Shown here: positions 32,964-41,903 of the stretch, one piece after another
How the letters are laid out: the number at the start of each line of letters is the position of its first letter
Position numbering within the stretch: position 1 is the first letter of the stretch
DNA from: JAJXWB01 sp046349085
GTDB taxonomy: Bacteria > Pseudomonadota > Alphaproteobacteria > Rhizobiales > Beijerinckiaceae
Assembly: GCA_046349085.1 (NCBI GenBank)
Contig: JAXMDA010000009.1
Location: 1-64,000, forward strand
Reading direction: 5' to 3'
DNA length: 64,000 nucleotides
The notes under the pieces: generated by a model
Databases searched by the model: none
Told to the model about the DNA's origin: nothing
Seen by the model: only the letters and a program-made list of their open reading frames with translations
Position numbers and translations under genes: made by a program

Positions 32964-35102
32964 ATGACACTCTGGCTCATCATCCTTGGCGGACTTCTGT
33001 CCGTCGTCTACGGGGTCATGACGATCTCGCAGCTCATGTCGGCGAGCACCGGCAACGCGCGCATGCAGGAGATCGCGGCCGCGATCGCCGAAGGCGCGCA
33101 GGCCTATCTCAATCGCCAGTACACGACGATCGGCATCGTCGGCGTAGTGATCTTCGTCGTTCTCGGCCTGCTGCTGTCGTGGCCGGTCGCCGTCGGCTTC
33201 CTGATCGGCGCGGTGCTCTCGGGCGCGGCCGGCTACATCGGCATGAACGTCTCGGTGCGCGCCAACGTGCGCACGGCGCAGGCGGCCTCCGAATCGCTCG
33301 CCAAGGGCCTCGACATTTCCTTCAAGGCGGGCGCGGTCACCGGCATGCTGGTCGCCGGCCTCGCGCTGCTGGGCGTCGCGGGCTACTACATGGTCCTGAC
33401 CGTGGGCATGGGCAAGACGGTCGGCGGCGCCGACCGCACGGTGATCGACGCGCTGGTCGCTCTCGGCTTCGGCGCCTCGCTCATCTCGATCTTCGCGCGT
33501 CTCGGCGGCGGCATCTTCACGAAGGGCGCCGACGTCGGCGCCGACCTCGTGGGCAAGGTCGAAGCCGGCATTCCGGAAGATGATCCGCGCAACCCGGCGA
33601 CCATCGCCGACAACGTCGGCGACAACGTCGGCGACTGCGCGGGCATGGCGGCCGACCTGTTCGAGACCTATGCGGTCACCGTCGTCGCCACCATGGTGCT
33701 CGGCTCGATCTTCTTCGTCGGCCAGAAGGGCGCGCTCGAACTGTCGATGGTCTATCCGCTCGCGATCTGCGCGGTCTCCATCGTCGCCTCGATCATCGGC
33801 ACCTACTTCGTGAAGCTCGGCGCGAACAATTCGATCATGGGCGCGCTCTACAAGGGCCTGATCGCCGCCGGCGTGCTTTCGATCGTGGGTCTGGGCATCG
33901 CTACGCACCTGACGATCGGCTGGGGCGAGCTCGGCGTCGTCGCCAAGCAGGCCATCACCGGCAAGGCGCTGTTCATCTGCGGCGTCATCGGTCTGGTCGT
34001 CACCGGCCTGATCGTGTGGATCACCGAGTACTACACGGGCACGGGCAAGCGCCCGGTCGTCTCGATCGCGCAGGCGTCGGTCACCGGCCACGGCACGAAC
34101 GTGATCCAGGGTCTCGCGGTCTCGCTCGAATCGACGGCGCTGCCGGCGATCGTGATCGTCGCGGGCATCATCTCCACGTACCAGCTGGCCGGCCTCTACG
34201 GCACGGCGATCGCGGTGACGACCATGCTCGGCCTCGCCGGCATCATCGTCGCGCTCGACGCCTTCGGCCCGGTCACCGACAATGCCGGCGGCATCGCCGA
34301 AATGTCGGGCCTGCCGAAGGAAGTCCGCCAGTCGACCGACGCGCTCGACGCCGTCGGCAATACGACCAAGGCGGTGACCAAGGGCTATGCGATCGGTTCG
34401 GCGGGCCTCGGCGCGCTGGTGCTGTTCGCCGCCTACACCAACGACCTGGAGACCTTCGCCAAGTCCGGCGCCAAGTACTTCCAGGGCATGGGCCCGGTCA
34501 CCTTCGACCTGTCCAACCCCTACGTCGTGGCGGGCCTGATCTTCGGCGGCCTGATCCCCTACCTGTTCGGCGGCGTCGCGATGACGGCGGTCGGCCGCGC
34601 GGCGGGCTCGGTGGTCGAGGAAGTGCGCCGGCAGTTCAAGGAAAAGCCCGGCATCATGGAAGGCAAGGACCGCCCGGACTACGGCCGCGCGGTGGACATG
34701 CTGACCAAGGCGGCGATCAAGGAAATGATCGTGCCGTCGCTGCTGCCGGTCCTCGCGCCGTTCGTCGCGTACTTCGGCGTGCTGGCGATCTCCGGCTCGA
34801 AGGCCTCGGCCTTCGCGGCTCTCGGCGCCATGCTGCTCGGCGTGATCGTCAACGGCCTGTTCGTCGCCATCTCGATGACCTCGGGCGGCGGCGCCTGGGA
34901 CAACGCCAAGAAGAGCTTCGAGGACGGCTTCGTCGACAAGGACGGCGTCAAGCACCTCAAGGGCTCGGACGCCCACAAGGCGTCGGTGACCGGCGACACC
35001 GTCGGCGACCCCTACAAGGACACGGCGGGTCCCGCCGTGAACCCGGCGATCAAGATCACCAACATCGTGGCGCTGCTGCTGCTGGCGATCCTGGCGCACT
35101 GA
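32964..35102 (+). CDS. hppA: Membrane-bound proton-translocating pyrophosphatase
   Basis: HppA couples pyrophosphate hydrolysis to proton pumping across a membrane. The 712-residue protein has about 16 hydrophobic helices and the hallmark motif DNVGDNVGDCAGMAADLFE (about 213-231). A second substrate motif lies around DAFGPVTDNAGGIAEMS. K469 in GNTTKAVTKG, with threonine T472 following, is the residue pair associated with potassium-independent enzymes, as in Rhodospirillum rubrum. It is a single gene ended by a strong terminator. Confidence 0.96.
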   Translation: MTLWLIILGGLLSVVYGVMTISQLMSASTGNARMQEIAAAIAEGAQAYLNRQYTTIGIVGVVIFVVLGLLLSWPVAVGFLIGAVLSGAAGYIGMNVSVRANVRTAQAASESLAKGLDISFKAGAVTGMLVAGLALLGVAGYYMVLTVGMGKTVGGADRTVIDALVALGFGASLISIFARLGGGIFTKGADVGADLVGKVEAGIPEDDPRNPATIADNVGDNVGDCAGMAADLFETYAVTVVATMVLGSIFFVGQKGALELSMVYPLAICAVSIVASIIGTYFVKLGANNSIMGALYKGLIAAGVLSIVGLGIATHLTIGWGELGVVAKQAITGKALFICGVIGLVVTGLIVWITEYYTGTGKRPVVSIAQASVTGHGTNVIQGLAVSLESTALPAIVIVAGIISTYQLAGLYGTAIAVTTMLGLAGIIVALDAFGPVTDNAGGIAEMSGLPKEVRQSTDALDAVGNTTKAVTKGYAIGSAGLGALVLFAAYTNDLETFAKSGAKYFQGMGPVTFDLSNPYVVAGLIFGGLIPYLFGGVAMTAVGRAAGSVVEEVRRQFKEKPGIMEGKDRPDYGRAVDMLTKAAIKEMIVPSLLPVLAPFVAYFGVLAISGSKASAFAALGAMLLGVIVNGLFVAISMTSGGGAWDNAKKSFEDGFVDKDGVKHLKGSDAHKASVTGDTVGDPYKDTAGPAVNPAIKITNIVALLLLAILAH

Positions 35103-35128
35103 GCCGGTTCAACAATTGACGACACGAA

Positions 35129-35152
35129 GGGCGGGGGAAACCCCGCCCTTTT
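35129..35152 (+). terminator. Rho-independent terminator of hppA
   Basis: GGGCGGGG (35129-35136), loop GAAA, CCCCGCCC (35141-35148), then TTTTCTTT. It lies 27 bases after the hppA stop. Confidence 0.92.
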
Positions 35153-35193
35153 CTTTGACAGGCCCGCGTCGGGCTCAAGCCTGGAGTTTGAAA

Positions 35194-35406
35194 ATGGAAA
35201 CCCGCGACTCGAACGGAACCGTGCTCGCCGACGGCGACAGCGTCACCATTATCAAGAGCCTGAAGGTCAAGGGCGCATCGGATACCCTGAAAAGGGGAAC
35301 GGTTTTCAAGAACATCCGTTTGACCGATGACCCGCGCGAAATCGAATGCCGATCGGCGCAGATCAAGGGCCTCGTGCTCAAGACGGAGTTCGTCAAGAAG
35401 GTCTGA
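35194..35406 (+). CDS. PhnA-like (YjdM) family protein, short form
   Basis: This 70-residue protein matches the C-terminal domain of YjdM/PhnA: DSNGTVLADGDSVTIIKSLKVKGAS, KRGTVFKNIRL and the ending region IKGLVLKTEFVKK. The zinc-ribbon N-terminal half of longer homologues is absent. Despite the old name, these proteins are not needed for phosphonate use and their role is unclear. Start 35194 fits the domain boundary. Confidence 0.82.
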   Translation: METRDSNGTVLADGDSVTIIKSLKVKGASDTLKRGTVFKNIRLTDDPREIECRSAQIKGLVLKTEFVKKV

Positions 35407-35467
35407 GCCGCACGGCGGAGCTTACGGCGCTTGGCGCCCGCGGCGCGAAGCGGCGGCGGAGGAATGT

Positions 35468-36997
35468 GTGGGCGCGAGCAAGGCCAGTCGATCGAGGAAA
35501 GGGACAACGCCGCGCCCGCACGAAGACATGTTCGCCACGCTCGCCGACAACATCTCGCAGCTCGCGTGGATGGCGGATTCGAGCGGATCCATCTTCTGGT
35601 ACAACAAGCGCTGGTTCGACTACACGGGAGCGACTTTCCGGCAAATGCGGGGATGGGGCTGGACCAAGGTCCACCATCCCGACCATGTCGAGCGCGTCGT
35701 CGAGCGCATTCGCCGGTCGTTCGAAACGGGCGAGCCGTGGGAAGACACCTTTCCCCTGCGCGCCGCGAACGGCGAGTTCCGCTGGTTCCTGTCGCGCGCC
35801 ATGCCGATCCGCGAGGCCCACAAGATCGTGCGATGGTTCGGCACGCACACGGACATTTCCGAACAGCGGCGAATCGAGGAGCGGCTGCGCGAGAGCGAGG
35901 CGACCTTTCGCGCCATGTTCAACAATTCCTCGCTCGGCAAGGCGCAGGTCGACGTCTCGTCGCGCCGCTTCGCACGCGCCAACGAAGCCCTGTGCCGGCT
36001 CGTCGGCGCGCGATCGACCGATCTGCTGGCCGCCACCTTTCCTGAAATCGTGCATCCGGCGAGTCGCCCGGCGCTCGAGGCCGCGCTCGAGCGATTGGCG
36101 CGAGGCGAAATCGCAGCCTTCGCCATGGAAGCGCGGCTGCATCAGCCGGCGTTTGGCCAAGGTCGTTTGAATTCAGAAAAAACACATGAACACAACAAGA
36201 TAGAACATGATTTTCATAATCAACCTTCATTCGATTTCGCGCCGCATCCCCTTCCTGCCGACGGACGGCGGATCTGGGCGCAGATCACGATCAACACGAT
36301 TGTCGACGACAAGGGCGCGCCGTACCGGTTCGCAGTCGTCGTTGTGGACGCGACGGAGCGCAAGCTTGCGGAGCAGCGCAACCTGGTCCTGATGCGCGAG
36401 GTCAATCATCGCGCCAAGAACCTTCTGGCCGTCGTGCAGGCGATCGCGCGGCAGACGGCGGGCAGCGAGGATTTCGAGGCGCGGTTCCTGGAGCGCGTCG
36501 TGGCGCTCGCCGCAGCGCACGAGGTCGTCGTGGAAAACGAATGGCAGGGGGCGACCCTCGAGCGCCTGCTGCGCTCGCAGACCAGCCTTTTCGCCGACCC
36601 GCAGTCGCGACGCATCGCGCTTTCGGGGCCGCCGGTGCTGGTCAGCGCGGACGCATCGCAGATGATCGCCATGGCGATCTACGAACTGGCCACCAACGCC
36701 GTGAAATACGGCGCGCTGTCGACCGAGACGGGAGGGGTGGCGATCCGCTGGTCGGTCGCCGGCGACAAGGGAGCGGAATTCGCGCTGGACTGGCGGGAAG
36801 TGGACGGCCCGGCGGTCGACAGACCCCGGCGCAGCGGCTTTGGCAGCGTCGTGACGCGCAGGCTGATCGCTTCGCGGCTCGACGCGAAAGTCGACGCGCA
36901 GTTCGCGAGCGACGGTTTTGCCTGGCGGTTGACCTGTCCGCTGGCCAGCATCGTGGGCCGGGAGACGGCGGCCGATCTCGAGGCGGCGGCGAAATAG
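35468..36997 (+). CDS. PAS-PAS-HWE sensor histidine kinase
   Basis: The product is about 509 residues from GTG 35468, which follows GGAGGA; ATG 35528 is an alternative. PAS domain 1 (about 22-145) contains FWYNKRWFDYTG and the PAC end THTDISEQRR. PAS 2 spans about 150-305. The kinase phospho-acceptor histidine lies near residue 314 in EVNHRAKNLLAVVQAIARQ, and the ATP region has ELATNAVKYGALS and DWREVDGP, the W-x-E feature. No transmembrane segment is visible, so it is a cytoplasmic sensor. A segment of about 25 residues in PAS 2 (about 232-257) is encoded by A+T-rich DNA. No response regulator lies nearby. Confidence 0.88.
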   Translation: MGASKASRSRKGTTPRPHEDMFATLADNISQLAWMADSSGSIFWYNKRWFDYTGATFRQMRGWGWTKVHHPDHVERVVERIRRSFETGEPWEDTFPLRAANGEFRWFLSRAMPIREAHKIVRWFGTHTDISEQRRIEERLRESEATFRAMFNNSSLGKAQVDVSSRRFARANEALCRLVGARSTDLLAATFPEIVHPASRPALEAALERLARGEIAAFAMEARLHQPAFGQGRLNSEKTHEHNKIEHDFHNQPSFDFAPHPLPADGRRIWAQITINTIVDDKGAPYRFAVVVVDATERKLAEQRNLVLMREVNHRAKNLLAVVQAIARQTAGSEDFEARFLERVVALAAAHEVVVENEWQGATLERLLRSQTSLFADPQSRRIALSGPPVLVSADASQMIAMAIYELATNAVKYGALSTETGGVAIRWSVAGDKGAEFALDWREVDGPAVDRPRRSGFGSVVTRRLIASRLDAKVDAQFASDGFAWRLTCPLASIVGRETAADLEAAAK

Positions 36998-37000
36998 CGC

Positions 37001-37329
37001 TCAGACCGGTTCGAGCCGGCGAAACGGACCGGGCGGGGTTTCGACACGTATCGTGTCCCCGGCGACGACCTGGCCGCTTGCGATCACGACGCCCATGACG
37101 CCCGCCTTGCGCATCGGCGCGCCTGTAGCTGTCCGGCCGAGGCATGCGTCCATCATGCCTTGTCGGAAGCGGTCGGGTTGAAGCGCGCGCGGGAGCGGTG
37201 CTGCGTTTTCTCGCCGAAATGCCCGTCGCCTTCGACGCCGAGGCCGGCGACGAGGTGGATTTCGAGCGAAGGCGTCTTGGAAAAATGGTGGCCGCGCCGT
37301 CGCGAAACGGCGACGACGCGCGCGCTCAC
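37001..37329 (-). pseudogene. MOSC-domain protein with internal deletion
   Basis: On the minus strand, GTG at 37327-37329 opens a frame reading VSARVVAVSRRRGHHFSKTP, then GLGVEGDGHFGE and HRSRARF, typical of the MOSC-domain N-terminus; it then stops. A second frame ending at 37001 reads QPDRFRQGMMD and RKAGVMGVVIASGQVVAGD, typical of the C-terminus. The central part of the domain, roughly 60-70 residues including the LGEN-like region, is missing at the join near 37170-37190. MOSC proteins bind sulphur or molybdenum-cofactor-related groups. Confidence 0.8.
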
Positions 37330-37339
37330 CGCGGAAGCC

Positions 37340-37786
37340 TCACGAGAACTTCAGCAGGCCCTTGATCATGTTCTGGACGAAGCTCTCGTCGCCGCCGACA
37401 GTCGGAGTCGTGCGCGAGACATAGTCGAACAGCTTGCCATCCTGCAGGCCGTAATTGGCGACGCGCTCGACGCCGCCCTTGCCGAAATAGACCGCGAGAA
37501 CGCGCTGGTCGGTGACTCGGGGCTGCATGAAGGCGGCGCTGCGCGAAACCGTCTGGCTGACGTAGTACCAGGCGTCGCCGCCGACCGTGGAGGTCGTGGA
37601 GGGCGTGCCGAGCAGGGCGAGCGTCTTTTCCTTGGAGAGGCCGTTCTTGAGCTGGTTCAGGGTGGCGGCGTCGGCCTGATAGCCGCGCTGGACCACGCCG
37701 TCGTAGCTGAGGCCCGGCAGACCGCCGGTCGAGCAGGCGCCGAGCGGTAGCGCGAGCGCAGCAACAAGAGCCAGTCGCGTCGCCAT
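37340..37786 (-). CDS. bamE: Outer membrane assembly lipoprotein BamE (SmpA/OmlA)
   Basis: BamE is a lipoprotein subunit of the BAM complex that folds outer-membrane beta-barrels. From ATG 37786 the product is 148 residues with a lipoprotein signal (ALALPLGACSTGG, lipid on the cysteine). The SmpA/OmlA domain contains NQLKNGLSKEKTLALLGTPST and DAWYYVSQ. An alternative start at 37816 adds ten residues. It is divergent from the cytochrome chaperone gene, a conserved pair in this order of bacteria. Confidence 0.93.
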   Translation of the reverse strand: MATRLALVAALALPLGACSTGGLPGLSYDGVVQRGYQADAATLNQLKNGLSKEKTLALLGTPSTTSTVGGDAWYYVSQTVSRSAAFMQPRVTDQRVLAVYFGKGGVERVANYGLQDGKLFDYVSRTTPTVGGDESFVQNMIKGLLKFS

Positions 37787-37980
37787 TGGCAAATGCCGCT
37801 TATCCCCCAGGGCCATTCACACGCTCCGCATCTAATGGTCGGGTCGACCGCAAACCGAACGCCCGCCGCGCCAATACCTAAATTCGGACTTGCATCGGCG
37901 CCCGGCGATGCCTAACCCCCGGAACGGCCAAATGCAAGCTGGCCGCGCTTATGTTGCAGATGTCGCGAAGTCTTCGAGCC

Positions 37981-38517
37981 ATGATATTCAAGCTCTTTTC
38001 CCGCAAGCCCCGCATGGACGCAGCCGAGCGTCTCTATGGGCAGATCATGGCCGCGGCGCGGCAGCCGGCGCTTTTTCTGCCGCCCTATGGCGTGCCGGAT
38101 ACGCTGGAAGGCCGGTTCGACGCGCTGATCCTCCACATATTTCTCGTCGTGCGGCGGCTGACGGCGATGCCCGACCCGGCGCCGCGACTTGCGCAGGATC
38201 TGTCCAATGAAATGTTCCGCGCCCTCGACCGCGCGCTGCGCGAAATGGGCGTCGGCGACCTCGCCGTGCCCAAGCGCATCGCCAAGCTCGCGGCCGACTA
38301 CAATGGACGCCGGACGGCCTATGAGGCGGCGCTGGGACTGGGCGAGGGCGCGCTTGCCGAGGCTGTCGCCCGCAATGTCTACGGCCGGGCGGAGGCCGGG
38401 GTCGGCGCGCCGCTCGCGCGCTACATGATGAAGGTCGAAGCGGCGCTGGCGACGGCGTCCCTCGCTGCTTTCGAGAAGGGGCCGGTCCCGTTTCCCGCGC
38501 CGGAGGAGCAGCCATGA
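37981..38517 (+). CDS. Ubiquinol-cytochrome c chaperone family protein (CBP3-like)
   Basis: This 178-residue helical protein begins MIFKLFSRKPR. It shows the conserved region LYGQIMAAARQPALF, DTLEGRFDALILHIFLVVRRL and NEMFRALDRALREMGVGDLAVPKRI. Mitochondrial CBP3/UQCC1 homologues assist cytochrome b in bc1 complex assembly. ATG 37981 is chosen over 37951 for family fit. It overlaps the DUF177 gene by 4 bases. Confidence 0.9.
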   Translation: MIFKLFSRKPRMDAAERLYGQIMAAARQPALFLPPYGVPDTLEGRFDALILHIFLVVRRLTAMPDPAPRLAQDLSNEMFRALDRALREMGVGDLAVPKRIAKLAADYNGRRTAYEAALGLGEGALAEAVARNVYGRAEAGVGAPLARYMMKVEAALATASLAAFEKGPVPFPAPEEQP

Positions 38518-39104
38518 GCCAGGACGAAAAGCAGCGCGAGGCGCCGGTCTGGTCGGCGCCGCTCGTCGTCATGGAGACGCCGCCGCAGGGCGTCGACATC
38601 ACGCTCGAAGCCGATCAGGCCGTGCGCGAACGGCTCGCCGAACTGAATGGACTTCTGGCGCTGTCCTCGGCGACCGCGAAGCTGCACGCGACGCGGCGGG
38701 GCCGCGAAGGGCTGCATGTGACGGGCGAGGTGCGGGCGCGGGTCATGCAGACCTGCGTCGTCAGTCTCGAGCCGTTCGAGTCGGAGATCGTGGAGCCCGT
38801 CGACGTCGAATTCGAGCCGTCCCGCACGCCCAGGCCGGCGCGCGCCGAAACCGAGCAGATGAGCCGCAGGCGCCGTGCGGCGCGGCCGCCCGTCGAGGAA
38901 GACGAGGAAGGCATGGACGACCTGAACGCGCCGGACGAGATCGTGGACGGCAAGGTCGATCTCGGCGCGCTCGCCAGCGAGTTCCTGACCCTCGGTATCG
39001 ACCCCTATCCGCGCAAGCCGGGCGTCGCCTTCCAGGAGCCGCAGGCGGAAAGCGCGACCATTTCGCCCTTCGCGCGATTGGCGGCGCGCAAGACTGATCC
39101 TTGA
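38514..39104 (+). CDS. YceD/DUF177 family protein
   Basis: This 196-residue protein has the YceD pattern: a central beta region (GLHVTGEVRARVMQTCVVSLEPFE) with a conserved cysteine, then a long acidic linker. DGKVDLGALASEFLTLGIDPYPRKPG ends the domain. YceD genes are linked to ribosome and lipid genes (rpmF-plsX) and influence 23S rRNA in some bacteria. It is coupled to the upstream chaperone gene and followed by plsX. Confidence 0.9.
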   Translation: MSQDEKQREAPVWSAPLVVMETPPQGVDITLEADQAVRERLAELNGLLALSSATAKLHATRRGREGLHVTGEVRARVMQTCVVSLEPFESEIVEPVDVEFEPSRTPRPARAETEQMSRRRRAARPPVEEDEEGMDDLNAPDEIVDGKVDLGALASEFLTLGIDPYPRKPGVAFQEPQAESATISPFARLAARKTDP

Positions 39105-39219
39105 GCCTTGCTTCACGGCTCATCATTGCGTCGAAGCGGGCAAAAACCGGTTGCCATAGCCGCCCCAGAGGCTATGGTCCGCCGCCCGCAGACCAAGCCG
39201 GGCGTTTGACGGAGCCCCA

Positions 39220-40299
39220 GTGCAGATGACGAACGGCGTGCGGATCGCGCTCGACGCCATGGGCGGCGACTTCGGTCCCTCCGTGGTCGTGCCCGGGGCG
39301 GCCATTGCGCGCGACCGGCGTCCCGACACGAGCTACCTGTTCTTCGGCGACGAGAAGCTCATTCGTCCGCTGGTCGAGCAGCATCCCCGGCTCGCCGCCG
39401 TCTCGGAAATCCGCCACACGGAGGTCGTCGTGAAAAGCGACGACAAGCCGAGCCAGGCCGTGCGCGCCGGACGGCGCGGCTCGTCGATGTGGCTCGCCAT
39501 CGAGGCGGTGAAGAAGGGCGAGGCGCAGGCGGCGGTCTCGGCCGGCAATACCGGCGCCCTGATGGCCCTGTCGAAGATCTGCCTTCACATGCTGCCGGGA
39601 ATCGAGCGCCCGGCGCTCGCCGCGATCTGGCCGACGCTGCGCGGCGAATCCATCGTGCTCGATGTCGGCGCGACCATCGGCGCGGACGCCGAGCACCTTT
39701 TCGATCTTGCGATCATGGGTTCGGCCATGGCGCGCATCTTCTTCGATATCGACCGTCCGACGGTCGGCCTGCTCAATGTCGGCACGGAGGAGATCAAGGG
39801 GCTGGAGGAGGTGAAGGCCGCCTCGCGCCGCCTGCGCGAAGCCAATATCCCGACCATCGACTATCGCGGCTTCGTCGAGGGCGACGACCTCGGCAAGGGC
39901 ACGGTGGACGTGGTGGTGACCGAGGGCTTCACGGGAAATATCGCGCTCAAGACGGCCGAGGGCACGGCGAAGCAGATCGCGCAATACATGCGCGACGCCT
40001 TCCGCTCCTCGCTCATGTCCAGGCTCGGCGCGCTGATGGCGCGCGGCGCGTTTCAGGCGCTGAAGCAGAAGATCGACCCGCGCCGCGTCAACGGCGGCCT
40101 GTTTCTCGGCCTCGACGGGGTGATCATCAAGAGCCACGGCGGCATGGATTCGGTCGGCTTCGCGGGCGCGATCGAAGTGGGCTACGACATGGCCCGCCAC
40201 AAGCTGCTCGACAAGATACGCGAGACCATCATGCTCTCGAACGAAGCGGAAGCGGCCGCCGCCGCGCCGCCGCTCGAGGACGACCCCACACGAGGATAG
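39220..40299 (+). CDS. plsX: Phosphate acyltransferase PlsX
   Basis: PlsX makes acyl-phosphate from acyl-ACP in phospholipid synthesis. The 359-residue protein has RIALDAMGGDFGPSVVVPGA at the N-terminus and VSAGNTGALMALSKICLHMLPGI (about 106-128). GFVEGDDLGKGTVDVVVTEGFTGNIALKTAEG lies at about 220-250. The start could be 39226 (ATG of MTNGV). It is followed by fabH after 11 bases, the usual lipid operon. Confidence 0.96.
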   Translation: MQMTNGVRIALDAMGGDFGPSVVVPGAAIARDRRPDTSYLFFGDEKLIRPLVEQHPRLAAVSEIRHTEVVVKSDDKPSQAVRAGRRGSSMWLAIEAVKKGEAQAAVSAGNTGALMALSKICLHMLPGIERPALAAIWPTLRGESIVLDVGATIGADAEHLFDLAIMGSAMARIFFDIDRPTVGLLNVGTEEIKGLEEVKAASRRLREANIPTIDYRGFVEGDDLGKGTVDVVVTEGFTGNIALKTAEGTAKQIAQYMRDAFRSSLMSRLGALMARGAFQALKQKIDPRRVNGGLFLGLDGVIIKSHGGMDSVGFAGAIEVGYDMARHKLLDKIRETIMLSNEAEAAAAAPPLEDDPTRG

Positions 40300-40310
40300 C
40301 GACGACCCCC

Positions 40311-41309
40311 ATGGCCGATGGCGCGAACAAAGACGACAAGACGCATCTGCGCTCGGTAGTTCTGGGCGTTGGCGCCTATCTGCCCGCCAGGACGCTGACC
40401 AACGCCGATCTCGAAAAGATGGTCGACACGACCTCGGACTGGATCGTGCAGCGCTCGGGCATCCGCGAGCGGCACATCGCCGCCGAGGGCGAGACGACCT
40501 CCATGCTCGGGACCGAGGCCGCCAAGGCCGCGCTGGCGAACGCCGGGGTGGAAGCCTCCAGCATCGACCTCGTCATCTGCGCGACCTCGACGCCGGATTA
40601 CACGTTTCCCTCGACAGCGACCCAGATCCAGGCCGCGCTCGGCATTACCAGAGGCGTGGCTTTCGACCTTCAGGCCGTGTGCTCGGGCTTCGTCTTCGCC
40701 GTCGCCACGGCCGACAAGTTCCTGCGCTCCGGCTCGCACAAGCGGGCTCTGGTGATCGGCGCCGAAACCTTCTCGCGCCTGCTGGACTGGGAGGACCGTA
40801 CGACCTGCGTCCTGTTCGGCGACGGCGCAGGCGCGATCGTGATGGAAGCGCAGCCCGAACGCGCCGACGGGCGCGGCGTGCTCTCCACCCATCTGCGCTC
40901 CGACGGCCGGCATCGCGAGAAGCTCTATGTCGACGGCGGGCCTTCGACCACCGGAACGGTCGGCCATCTGCGGATGCTCGGCAAGGACGTGTTCCGACAT
41001 GCCGTCGGCCAGGTCGCCGACGTCATGCTCGACTCGTTCGCCGAAGCCGGGATCGACGCGAACACGCTCGACTGGTTCGTGCCGCATCAGGCCAACGCCC
41101 GCATCATCGACGCATCCGCCGAAAAGCTGGGCATTGCGCCGGAGAAGGTGGTGAAGACGGTGGCCCTGCACGGCAACACCTCCGCCGCCTCCATCCCGCT
41201 CGCGCTCGATGTCGCGGTGCGCGACGGACGCATCAAGCCGGGCCACGTCGTGATGATCGAGGCGGTGGGCGGCGGCTTCACCTGGGGCGCCGCCATCATC
41301 AGGTGGTGA
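40311..41309 (+). CDS. fabH: Beta-ketoacyl-ACP synthase III
   Basis: FabH starts fatty acid chains by condensing acetyl-CoA with malonyl-ACP. The 332-residue protein has the catalytic triad C124 (DLQAVCSGFVFA), H259 (VPHQANARI) and N289 (HGNTSAAS). Its N-terminus is about 15 residues longer than in E. coli. It is operonic with plsX and upstream of ihfA. Confidence 0.97.
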   Translation: MADGANKDDKTHLRSVVLGVGAYLPARTLTNADLEKMVDTTSDWIVQRSGIRERHIAAEGETTSMLGTEAAKAALANAGVEASSIDLVICATSTPDYTFPSTATQIQAALGITRGVAFDLQAVCSGFVFAVATADKFLRSGSHKRALVIGAETFSRLLDWEDRTTCVLFGDGAGAIVMEAQPERADGRGVLSTHLRSDGRHREKLYVDGGPSTTGTVGHLRMLGKDVFRHAVGQVADVMLDSFAEAGIDANTLDWFVPHQANARIIDASAEKLGIAPEKVVKTVALHGNTSAASIPLALDVAVRDGRIKPGHVVMIEAVGGGFTWGAAIIRW

Positions 41310-41409
41310 GCGACCGGTCGGCGCACGGTTCAATCACTGGATTTCGCTTGCGTTTTCAAGACGCGAGCGCTTAACATGTTTGCGTTTCGTCAGGCTGGGG
41401 CTGACGCAG

Positions 41410-41426
41410 ACTGGCGGCCAGTTTTT
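41410..41426 (+). terminator. Short terminator after fabH
   Basis: ACTGG-CGG-CCAGT followed by four further T lies about 100 bases after fabH and 66 bases before ihfA. The stem is only 5 bp, so the call is tentative. Confidence 0.5.
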
Positions 41427-41491
41427 ATGGGGGCGCGCTGCGGACCACGTCTGCAGTGTGTTTTTTCGTCTTTATTTCATTGAGCTGAGCC

Positions 41492-41845
41492 ATGGTTTCG
41501 GACGGGAATTCCCACGAAAAGACGAATAACGGGCAACGCACGCTCACGCGCGCCGATCTTGCCGACGCGGTCTATCGCGCGGTCGGCCTTTCGCGCGCCG
41601 AATCGGCCGCCATGGTCGAGACGGTGCTGGGCGAGATTTCCGATGTGATCGCGGGCGGCGAGACGGTGAAGCTGTCGTCTTTCGGGTCGTTCCTGGTGCG
41701 CGCCAAGGGCGAGCGTCTCGGCCGCAATCCCAAGACAGGCGTAGAGGCGTCGATCTCGCCCCGTCGCGTGATCGTCTTCAAGGCGTCGCATGTGCTCAAG
41801 GCGCGCGTCAACGGGAATGCAGTCGACCCGGACGACGAGGACTGA
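41492..41845 (+). CDS. ihfA: Integration host factor subunit alpha
   Basis: IHF is a sequence-specific DNA-bending heterodimer acting in transcription, replication and recombination. The 117-residue protein has the HU/IHF fold: LTRADLADAVYRAVGLSRAESAAMVETVL, VKLSSFGSFLVRAKGERLGRNPKTG and SPRRVIVFKASHVLKARVN. The N-terminal 17 residues are an extension beyond the core. It is followed by the MerR-like gene, a common pair. Confidence 0.95.
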   Translation: MVSDGNSHEKTNNGQRTLTRADLADAVYRAVGLSRAESAAMVETVLGEISDVIAGGETVKLSSFGSFLVRAKGERLGRNPKTGVEASISPRRVIVFKASHVLKARVNGNAVDPDDED

Positions 41846-41903
41846 ACCGCCGCGCATATGGACCTAGAATAGGCGCGTCGATTCGCTTGCCGCGAGAACG
41901 CGC

